Of a stretch of DNA of 5,460 nucleotides, positions 1 to 5,001 are shown piece after piece (within the stretch, counting starts at the first letter, position 1; every line of letters begins with the position of its first letter). The notes beneath the pieces are model-generated. The model ran no database searches. It was given only the letters and a program-made list of their open reading frames with translations, and was not told the DNA's origin. The position numbers were made by a program, and so were the translations under genes. The DNA comes from Rhodobacter sp. (lineage in GTDB: Bacteria > Pseudomonadota > Alphaproteobacteria > Rhodobacterales > Rhodobacteraceae), in contig JAIXVS010000211.1 in assembly GCA_027482795.1 (NCBI GenBank), positions 1 through 5,460 of the forward strand, given 5' to 3'.

Positions 1-506
1 GGCAGGCCTGCGGCCTCGCATGCGGCGATATAGCTGCCAACCAGCGGATGCAGCCCGCTTTTATTGGCGCTGATGAACAAAGGCCCGCCTGCGCCGCGCC
101 ACTCATCTGCGCCTGCTTCGGTATCTTCCATCGCCTTATAGGCATTCAGGCAGGTGTCCCAACCCCAACCCTGCGCGGTTTTGCCCCATTCGTCATAATC
201 GGCGCGGTGGCCGCGAATATAGACCATCGCATTGATCGAGGAAGACCCGCCCAGCACTTTGCCGCGCGGCCAAAAATCGCGCTGGCCTGCAAGGCCCTCG
301 TCAGGTTCGGTCTGATACATCCAATTGACGGCAGGGTTATAGAACAGCTTGCCATAGCCCAGCGGCATATGGATGAAAAACCGTGCATCGCTGCCGCCTG
401 CTTCGATCAAGGCAACCTTATGCGCGCCGCTTTCCGTTAGGCGGTTGGCCAAAACGCTGCCCGCGCTGCCCGCGCCGACGATGATGTAATCTGGTTGAAA
501 ATCCAT
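1..506 (-). CDS. GMC family FAD-dependent oxidoreductase, N-terminal part (cut by window edge)
   Basis: Seen: 168 residues from the ATG at 506, open to the window edge. Residues 7-23 carry the FAD-binding Rossmann motif (VGAGSAG followed by VLANRL), then LIEAGG at 33-38. Residues 79-99 match the GMC signature, with WPRGK, LGGSSSIN and MVYIRG. Family knowledge: GMC enzymes oxidise alcohols or choline to aldehydes with FAD, usually as proteins of 530-560 residues, so about two thirds is missing, including the catalytic His region. By eye the fragment is closer to AlkJ-type alcohol dehydrogenases (FWPRGK, SSSINAMVYIRGH) than to BetA, although such genes are often annotated as choline dehydrogenase. 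The start is supported by AGGAGAG 4 nt upstream and by the usual FAD motif position. It is divergent from the PAS gene. The substrate is unknown; a link to the acyl-CoA cluster is only inference from proximity. Confidence 0.93.
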   Translation of the reverse strand, partial: MDFQPDYIIVGAGSAGSVLANRLTESGAHKVALIEAGGSDARFFIHMPLGYGKLFYNPAVNWMYQTEPDEGLAGQRDFWPRGKVLGGSSSINAMVYIRGHRADYDEWGKTAQGWGWDTCLNAYKAMEDTEAGADEWRGAGGPLFISANKSGLHPLVGSYIAACEAAGL

Positions 507-510
507 ACCA

Positions 511-517
511 CTCTCCT
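511..517 (-). promoter_or_regulatory. Shine-Dalgarno site of the GMC oxidoreductase gene
   Basis: The minus strand reads AGGAGAG, then TGGT, then the ATG at 506. The AGGAG core lies 6 nt from the start codon, which fixes the start of the oxidoreductase. Confidence 0.75.
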
Positions 518-545
518 ACGGCAACCCTAGCGCGGGATGGCAGGG

Positions 546-563
546 CTGCCCGATTCTGCCCGA
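546..563. repeat. Direct repeat CTGCCCGA x2, 10-bp period
   Basis: CTGCCCGA occurs at 546-553 and again exactly at 556-563, separated by TT, so the two copies lie one helical turn apart on the same face of DNA. The pair sits 40-57 bp upstream of the GMC start codon in the divergent intergenic region. This arrangement would suit tandem binding of a regulator. No known site was recognised, and the role is inference. Confidence 0.4.
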
Positions 564-575
564 CATGAAATGTCG
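561..575. promoter_or_regulatory. Perfect palindrome CGACAT-GAA-ATGTCG, possible operator
   Basis: Six-base perfect inverted arms (561-566 and 570-575) around a 3-bp spacer. It overlaps the second copy of the direct repeat and lies between the divergent GMC and PAS genes. Size and symmetry suit a dimeric helix-turn-helix repressor or activator. The regulator is not in the window. A chance palindrome is possible. Confidence 0.35.
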
Positions 576-615
576 CATATTGGCAGTTATACCCGCGAAA
601 CTGCGGCAGATTTGG

Positions 616-630
616 TTTACCTTTCGGTAA
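616..630. promoter_or_regulatory. Small inverted repeat TTACC-N4-GGTAA upstream of the PAS gene
   Basis: TTACC (617-621) and GGTAA (626-630) form 5-bp arms around TTTC, about 30 bp before the start of the PAS gene. The same bases read as TTTA-N7-GTAA, which differs by one base per half from the alphaproteobacterial CtrA pattern TTAA-N7-TTAA. CtrA controls motility and chemotaxis genes in several Rhodobacteraceae, so a link is conceivable, but the match is imperfect. Confidence 0.25.
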
Positions 631-660
631 CATGGGCGGCTTATGCTGGCGGCAGGATGA

Positions 661-1935
661 ATGTGCAGGGCAGCCATGGCAGAACCTTTAGACCCAACGA
701 AATCGACCCTTTCAGATGTGACATTGGACACATCGCAGTTGTTTTACTCGCGCACCGATAAGCGCGGCATTATCAAGGCGGGTAATTCGGTTTTTCAAAG
801 GATTTCAGGGTTTGATTGGGCCCAGCTTTTGGATGCACCGCACCGCATTGTGCGCAATTATGATACGCCGCGCGCCGTTTTTCGGGTGGTCTGGGCGCTG
901 ATCGAGGCGAATTCAGTCGCCGCCGCCTATATCCGCAACAAAACCGCCGAAGGGCGCGGATATTGGGTTTTGGCCATGATCTTGCCCACGGCAGATGGCT
1001 ATCTGTCCATTCGGATCAAACCAACATCCCCGCTGTTTGCCCAGATCAAAGAGATGTATCGCAGCATATCCGCGGCCGAGCAGGGCGAATCGCTGGATGT
1101 AGAGGAGAGCGAAGCGCGCCTTCTGGGCCAGATCGATGCGCTGGGCTATCCCAGCTATGAGGCGTTTCAGATTGCCGCGCTGATGGACGAATTTCGCGCG
1201 CGCTCTGCGACCCTTTCGCCAAAGCTCAAGGGTTTTTTCACCGATATTGACCGCATCAAAAAGGGGCTGCAGGCCATCAAATCCGCGCAGGTTGATTTGA
1301 TGGCGGCGGTTGAATCGCTGCGCGATCTGCCCACGAATATGCGCATTGTCGCCTCGCGGCTGGAACCTTCGGGTGGCCCGCTGTCGGCCATGTCGGATAT
1401 TTATAACTCGACCTCTGCCGTTCTGTTCCAAGAAATAACCGATTTCGCCTTGGGCCAGACCAGCATCAGCAAGCGCATGGATGAAGCCTTTGAAAAGGCA
1501 TGTTTTTTCAAGGTTGCCACCCTATTGGTGGAAGAAACCATGGCCACAACAGCGCAGGATGATCTGCTAGAACATGGCGTTGACCCAAGTGTGGAAATGA
1601 CACTTTTGGGTAATGTGCTGGCGCAGTATACGGCGATTGAACGCGAATCTTTGCAAATTGCCGAACGGCTTGCGCAGGATTTGAACCGCGCCGCCTATGA
1701 TTTGCGCCGTTCGATGCTGGGCCTGGATACCATCCGTGTGATGGGTCTTGTTGAAAGCGGGCGCTTGGGCAGCGAAGGCAGCCGCATTGGCGCCACGATG
1801 GAGCAGATTGGCGGGTGCCACAGTGCCATCATTGCGCTTTTGCAAAGCATCAAGGACAACGCCGCGATTGTGAATGCGGGTGTGGCGGGGCTGCGGATGC
1901 ATTTCCAAAAACGCGGCGCTTTGGCGGCGGGTTAG
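661..1935 (+). CDS. Aer-like PAS domain protein with divergent chemoreceptor-type helical region
   Basis: Seen: 424 residues with no hydrophobic membrane segment, so probably cytoplasmic. Residues 26-136 align by eye with the PAS domain of E. coli Aer: TDKRGII, GN at 41-42, FQRISGF, PHRIVRNYDTP at 60-70, W78, IRN at 91-93, YWV at 101-103, and GYLSIR at 113-118. In Aer this domain binds FAD and senses redox state or oxygen. Counterparts of Aer N34, R57, D60 and W70 are kept (N42, R65, D68, W78), while the H58 position is N66 and the W79 region has no Trp. Residues 145-420 are mostly helical. Residues 225-248 (NMRIVASRLEP, then SGG) resemble a degenerate form of the MCP hairpin tip, but the usual EAARAGE-type sequence is absent. 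Role inferred: a redox or oxygen sensor feeding chemotaxis or another helical signalling partner. The start is uncertain: ATG 661 has AGGA only 3 nt away, whereas ATG 676 (MAEPLDP) has CAGGG at 5 nt and may be the real one. Confidence 0.88.
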   Translation: MCRAAMAEPLDPTKSTLSDVTLDTSQLFYSRTDKRGIIKAGNSVFQRISGFDWAQLLDAPHRIVRNYDTPRAVFRVVWALIEANSVAAAYIRNKTAEGRGYWVLAMILPTADGYLSIRIKPTSPLFAQIKEMYRSISAAEQGESLDVEESEARLLGQIDALGYPSYEAFQIAALMDEFRARSATLSPKLKGFFTDIDRIKKGLQAIKSAQVDLMAAVESLRDLPTNMRIVASRLEPSGGPLSAMSDIYNSTSAVLFQEITDFALGQTSISKRMDEAFEKACFFKVATLLVEETMATTAQDDLLEHGVDPSVEMTLLGNVLAQYTAIERESLQIAERLAQDLNRAAYDLRRSMLGLDTIRVMGLVESGRLGSEGSRIGATMEQIGGCHSAIIALLQSIKDNAAIVNAGVAGLRMHFQKRGALAAG

Positions 1936-1937
1936 GG

Positions 1938-2738
1938 TTACTTCCCTTTCCAAACAGGTTCACGCTTTTCGGCAAAGGCGCGCGCGCCTTCCAGTTGGTC
2001 TTCGCTGGAATACAGCCTATCAACACTGGGCAATTGGCGTTTTGTGATGCGGCTGAGGGCGTCTTGGAACCGCATATTTTCCGCCTCGCGCACCACTTCC
2101 TTGATCGCGGCATAGACCAGCGGCGGGCCAGATTCCAAAAGCCGCGCCAGATCCCACGCTTTGCCCAGCAGGGTGTCGGGCGTGCAAATCTCTTTGACAA
2201 TGCCCCAGCGGTGGGCCTCTTCCGCGTCAAACCAGCGGCCCGTCAGCAGTAAATCCATCGCCACGTGATAGGAAATACGCTTTGGCAGTTTGATGCTTGC
2301 AGCATCGGCAACGGTGCCCGAACGGATTTCGGGCAGCGCAAAAGTGGCGTTATCAGAACACAAGATCAAATCCGCCGACAGCGCCAGCTCTAACCCCCCG
2401 CCACAGCAAATGCCGTTCACGGCGGCGATGACAGGCTTGTTCAGGTTTGGCAGTTCTTGCAACCCGCCAAATCCGCCCACCCCATAATCGCCATCCACCG
2501 CATCCCCGCCTGCGGCGGCCTTCAAATCCCAACCTGGGCAGAAAAACTTATCCCCCTCCGCGCGCAAAATGCACACGCGCAGACTGTCATCATCGCGAAA
2601 GGCGCGAAAGGTCAGACCCATGATGCGGCTGGTGGCCAGATCAATCGCGTTGGCCTTGGGGCGATCTAACGTCACCTCAAGGATCGCGCCATCGCGGCGG
2701 GTTTTGATCGGGCCGTCCTGTGTCATCTCCATCTGCAT
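1938..2738 (-). CDS. caiD: CaiD-like enoyl-CoA hydratase / carnitinyl-CoA dehydratase (crotonase family)
   Basis: Seen: 266 residues from ATG 2738, the full crotonase length. Landmarks shared with E. coli CaiD include LDRPKANAID near residue 25, FRDD near 48, KFF..GWDLKAAA near 64-76, GGFGGL near 88-93, KPVIAAVNG at 101-109, GGGLELAL, ALPE, the RWGIV segment and the C-terminal AFAEKREPVWKG. The two acidic crotonase residues are present: E117 (in LELAL) and E137 (in ALPE). Family knowledge: CaiD reversibly hydrates crotonobetainyl-CoA to L-carnitinyl-CoA. Other enoyl-CoA substrates are possible here. It is the last gene of the minus-strand cluster. The synthetase stop TGA overlaps a GTG at 2744 (GTGA), but AAAGG at 2750-2746 is only 1 nt from that GTG and 7 nt from ATG 2738, so 2738 is preferred. 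Translational coupling to the synthetase is likely. The stop lies 2 bp from that of the convergent PAS gene. Confidence 0.92.
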   Translation of the reverse strand: MQMEMTQDGPIKTRRDGAILEVTLDRPKANAIDLATSRIMGLTFRAFRDDDSLRVCILRAEGDKFFCPGWDLKAAAGGDAVDGDYGVGGFGGLQELPNLNKPVIAAVNGICCGGGLELALSADLILCSDNATFALPEIRSGTVADAASIKLPKRISYHVAMDLLLTGRWFDAEEAHRWGIVKEICTPDTLLGKAWDLARLLESGPPLVYAAIKEVVREAENMRFQDALSRITKRQLPSVDRLYSSEDQLEGARAFAEKREPVWKGK

Positions 2739-2740
2739 CG

Positions 2741-4732
2741 TCACACCTTTCTGATCAGCGCATCCACCGCCACTGCGCCCGTTTCGCGCAGAAGGATGGG
2801 GTTTATTTCAATTTCTTCAAAGCTTTGGTCAGATTCCATCAGCGCGCCCAAGGTCAGTGCCACCTGCACCAGCGCCCCCGTATCCGCCTTTGGCCGCCCG
2901 CGATAGCCGTCCAGCAGCGGCCACAGGCGCAAACGGCGCAGGGCTGCGTGAATGTCATCCGCCGACGCGGGCCAGACCAAGGTGACGGTATCGGCCAAAA
3001 CCTCGGCGGTAACGCCGCCCATACCCAGTGTCAGCGTGACGCCATAAACAGGGTCGCGGGCAAGGCCCAGCAGAACCTCGGCCACTGCGCCCGTGACCAT
3101 TTCTTCGGCCAAATAGCCCTGCGCGCCCGCCATGTCGGCCTGCCCGTCTAGGCTGGTCAGGTTCAACCGAACCGCGCCACTTTCCGTTTTATGGGCAAAT
3201 CCAAGCCCTTTTAGGGCCAAGGGCGGGGTCAAGTCGCGCGCCTTTTGCGCCAATTCCTGCAATGTATCAGCGGTTTGCGAGTGTGGCACAGCCACCCCCG
3301 CGCCCTGCAAAATCTGCTTTGCGTCATGCTCGCTGAGCAGGCGCGCCTCGCGCAGCGGCAGGGCAGGGACAGGCCGCCAACCCGAAGGCCCCGCAGGCGT
3401 TTGCGCCGCCGCAATCGCCGCCAATGCCGTCTCTAACCCCATCAAAGTGCAGATACCCTGATCCATCAGGCGCATGGCCACGCCCTCATCGAAATTCTCG
3501 GGGATGGACGCCACAGGAAAGGCAATTTTCCCCGTGGCCTGCTGCGCCGCAACAATGGCATCCAGCGCGGGTTGATACCCCGCAGGATCGCAGCGGTCAG
3601 CCCGCGGCGGATCGATAATGTAAATACCCGCGTCATAGCCCGCGAGCATCGAGGTAAACACATCTGTCGTGCGTGGCCCATCGCCCCAAATAAAGGTATG
3701 ATAATCCAATGGGTTAGATATGGTTACAATCGGCCCCAGCACTTCGGCCAGATGGGCGTGGATGGCCGTTGGCACGGTGGGAAAGTCTATGCCAAAGGGC
3801 GCAGCAAGATCGGCGACCAGCCCCGCCTCGCCGCCCGAACATGACAGCGAACAGATGCGCCGCCCCAAATCAGGCCCATGCGTGTGGAATATCTTCAGCG
3901 TTTCCAGCAGTTCGGCAGGGCTGTTCACTTCGGCCACGCCAATCTGGCGCAAAAAGGCCGAACTTGCAGCCCCGCCCCCCGCCAGCGATGCGGTATGCGA
4001 TGCTGCGGCGCTGCGCGACATTTCGGTTTTGCCCGATTTGATGGCAACAATCCCTTTACCCGCCGCGCGCGCGGCCCCCGCAAGGGCTGCAAAAGCGGGG
4101 GCATCATCAATGCCTTCGATATAAAGGCCAAGGGCAGTGACACGGGGGTCATCCAGCAGCGCGCCCGCCAAATCGGCCAGCCCCACCATCGCCGCATTGC
4201 CCAAACAGGCCACATAGGCCACAGGCAGCGCGCGCTTTTGCATCCCCAAATTGATCACGATATTGGAAGATTGGCTGACCAGCGCCACGCCGCGATCCAC
4301 CGCAATCCCGCCATGCTGATCGGGCCATAGCAGCGCGCCGTCTAGATAATTGATCACGCCATAGCAGTTGGGGCCAAGAATGGGCATATCCCCCGCCGCC
4401 GCCACCAATTGCGCCTGCAATTCAGGCGCGCCCGCTTCCGTCCAACCCGAGGCAAAGCAAATCGCCCCGCCCGCGCCCATGGCGGAAAGTTCGCCCACCA
4501 CATCAACCGTGGCATGACGGTTTACGCCAATGAACGTGGCATCGGGCGCATGGGGCAAATCCGACAGGCTGGCATAGGCACGCAGACCGCCGATTTCTGC
4601 TTTGGTGGGATGAACAGGCCAGATCGGGCCGTCAAAGCCCATCTTTTGGCATTGCTCAATCACATTCAGCGCCCAGCCCGCGCCAAGCACGGCGATGGAT
4701 TTGGGGCGCAGCAGGCGGGAAAGGTCACGCAT
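2741..4732 (-). CDS. NDP-forming acyl-CoA synthetase (fused alpha-beta acetate-CoA ligase family)
   Basis: Seen: 663 residues. Residues 8-125 are a CoA-binding Rossmann domain (SIAVLGA at 12-18, LGPNCYG at 119-125). Residues 149-280 are a succinyl-CoA-ligase-like domain with LVSQSS at 151-156 and the SHTASLAG loop, whose H246 is the expected phosphohistidine (the usual SHTG is SHTA here). A second ligase domain follows at about 290-445. Residues 465-663 form the ATP-grasp domain, with ALKGLGFAHKTESGAV at 506-521 and EIEINPI at 640-646. Family knowledge: these enzymes make acyl-CoA from acid, CoA and ATP or GTP, releasing NDP and phosphate. No GNAT domain follows, so it is not a Pat-type protein acetyltransferase. 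The acid is inferred from the neighbours: gamma-butyrobetaine, crotonobetaine or carnitine is plausible. MRDLSRLLRPKSIAVLGA is a typical start for the family. No classical Shine-Dalgarno is present, only GGGGG 7 nt upstream. An in-frame TTG at 4786 would add 18 hairpin-encoded residues and was rejected. Confidence 0.93.
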   Translation of the reverse strand: MRDLSRLLRPKSIAVLGAGWALNVIEQCQKMGFDGPIWPVHPTKAEIGGLRAYASLSDLPHAPDATFIGVNRHATVDVVGELSAMGAGGAICFASGWTEAGAPELQAQLVAAAGDMPILGPNCYGVINYLDGALLWPDQHGGIAVDRGVALVSQSSNIVINLGMQKRALPVAYVACLGNAAMVGLADLAGALLDDPRVTALGLYIEGIDDAPAFAALAGAARAAGKGIVAIKSGKTEMSRSAAASHTASLAGGGAASSAFLRQIGVAEVNSPAELLETLKIFHTHGPDLGRRICSLSCSGGEAGLVADLAAPFGIDFPTVPTAIHAHLAEVLGPIVTISNPLDYHTFIWGDGPRTTDVFTSMLAGYDAGIYIIDPPRADRCDPAGYQPALDAIVAAQQATGKIAFPVASIPENFDEGVAMRLMDQGICTLMGLETALAAIAAAQTPAGPSGWRPVPALPLREARLLSEHDAKQILQGAGVAVPHSQTADTLQELAQKARDLTPPLALKGLGFAHKTESGAVRLNLTSLDGQADMAGAQGYLAEEMVTGAVAEVLLGLARDPVYGVTLTLGMGGVTAEVLADTVTLVWPASADDIHAALRRLRLWPLLDGYRGRPKADTGALVQVALTLGALMESDQSFEEIEINPILLRETGAVAVDALIRKV

Positions 4733-4739
4733 GGTGGAA

Positions 4740-4767
4740 CCCCCGCAGGGGGGCGCTCGCGCCCCCC
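4740..4767. promoter_or_regulatory. Overlapping GC hairpins directly upstream of the synthetase start
   Basis: Two mutually exclusive hairpins share the G-run at 4748-4753. Hairpin A pairs 4740-4744 with 4748-4752 (5 bp, loop GCA). Hairpin B pairs 4748-4756 with 4759-4767 (up to 9 bp, almost no loop, more realistically 7 bp with a 6-nt loop). In the minus-strand mRNA the GGGGG at 4744-4740 lies 7 nt from the AUG and is the only purine run that could pair with the 16S tail (with one G-U pair). Hairpin A would hide it and hairpin B would free it. Control of translation is inference from pairing alone. Confidence 0.35.
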
Positions 4768-4789
4768 GCCTTGCCCAAGCGGGCAAGGC
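4768..4789. terminator. GC-rich stem-loop GCCTTGCCC/GGGCAAGGC
   Basis: A perfect 9-bp stem (4768-4776 with 4781-4789) closes a 4-nt AAGC loop. In the plus direction a C-run and the motif GAGGATATTTT follow, so it resembles a terminator whose T-rich part is displaced. No plus-strand gene ends nearby. In the minus direction it lies in the leader of the synthetase gene with no T-run after it. It could be an attenuator, an mRNA-stabilising stem or part of the repeat unit. Confidence 0.4.
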
Positions 4790-4797
4790 CCCCCCCT

Positions 4798-4820
4798 GAG
4801 GATATTTTCAAAGAAAAGAA
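4798..4820 (+). repeat. GAGGATATTTT..AAGAAAAGAA motif, left inverted copy
   Basis: This 23-bp motif (GAGGATATTTT, 2 variable bases, AAGAAAAGAA) matches the reverse complement of 4943-4965 at 21 of 23 positions; only the two central bases differ. It is preceded by a C-run (4789-4796) and two GC hairpins. From memory, similar GC hairpin plus GAGGATATTTTTGAA units recur between genes in Rhodobacteraceae genomes; that was not checked here. Confidence 0.7.
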
Positions 4821-4821
4821 G

Positions 4822-4942
4822 CTAAAAACAGATGCAAACCCCACCTCTGTCACCAGAGGCAGGGCCGCTTCTCCTCTTACGGTCATCGGCTTCCCAGCCT
4901 GTACCGTGACATCTTGATCGCCCATTAAGGTTAACATTTCGT
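4822..4942. other. Unassigned core between the two inverted motifs
   Basis: About 120 bp with no recognised gene. It contains a small hairpin CCTCTG (4844-4849) / CAGAGG (4854-4859) and a nested stem pairing ACGGT (4879-4883) with ACCGT (4903-4907) around GGCT (4888-4891) / AGCC (4896-4899). The minus strand is open from ATG 4937 to the stop at 4725 (70 codons), but the end of that frame only reads through the repeat and hairpins. The plus strand has a 25-codon frame from ATG 4832. Neither shows a convincing ribosome site or any known protein. It could be a small RNA, a long leader or degenerate sequence. Confidence 0.3.
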
Positions 4943-4965
4943 TTCTTTTCTTCAAAAATATCCTC
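4943..4965 (-). repeat. GAGGATATTTT..AAGAAAAGAA motif, right inverted copy
   Basis: Read on the minus strand this is GAGGATATTTT, TG, AAGAAAAGAA, the partner of 4798-4820. It follows the acyl-CoA dehydrogenase stop and its GC hairpin, with six C just before it (4971-4966). This is the position expected for a downstream element of that gene, and the T5 at 4958-4954 could serve as the U-tract of a terminator. Confidence 0.7.
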
Positions 4966-5001
4966 GGGGGGTGAGCGAAGCGAGGGGGGGCGAGCCCCCC
5001 C
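4954..5001 (-). terminator. Possible terminator after the acyl-CoA dehydrogenase gene
   Basis: One base pair inside the gap, right after the TAA at 5004-5002, the minus strand has a 7-bp all-G/C stem (5001-4995 with 4990-4984) closed by a CTCG loop. A second C-run (4971-4966) can compete for the same G-run. The T-run at 4958-4954 lies about 25 nt after the first stem, further than in a classical intrinsic terminator, so termination may be partial or the structure may protect the 3' end. If it is leaky, the synthetase and hydratase genes could still be co-transcribed. Confidence 0.45.

Noticed and set aside
48..440. 130-codon plus-strand frame near the left edge.
   Set aside because: It lies antisense to the clear FAD and GMC signature motifs of the oxidoreductase.
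586..591. TATAAC on the minus strand as a -10 box for the GMC gene.
   Set aside because: No acceptable -35 hexamer at 16-18 bp upstream; not supportable on sequence alone.
913..1431. 172-codon minus-strand frame opposite the PAS gene.
   Set aside because: Arg- and Gly-rich composition without motifs, fully antisense to a gene with clear homology; a GC-rich shadow frame.
1934..1947. AGGG / CCCT inverted pair at the convergent gene junction as a terminator.
   Set aside because: Only 4 bp with a 6-nt loop and no proper T-run in either direction; too weak to call.
3878..4330. 150-codon plus-strand frame opposite the synthetase gene.
   Set aside because: Antisense to conserved synthetase domains, with shadow-type composition and no motif.
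4733..4786. N-terminal extension of the synthetase from an in-frame TTG at 4786 (18 residues, Arg/Ala/Pro/Gly-rich).
   Set aside because: The extra residues are a translation of the GC hairpins, have no ribosome site, and precede MRDLSRLLRPKSIAV, which is the normal start of the family.
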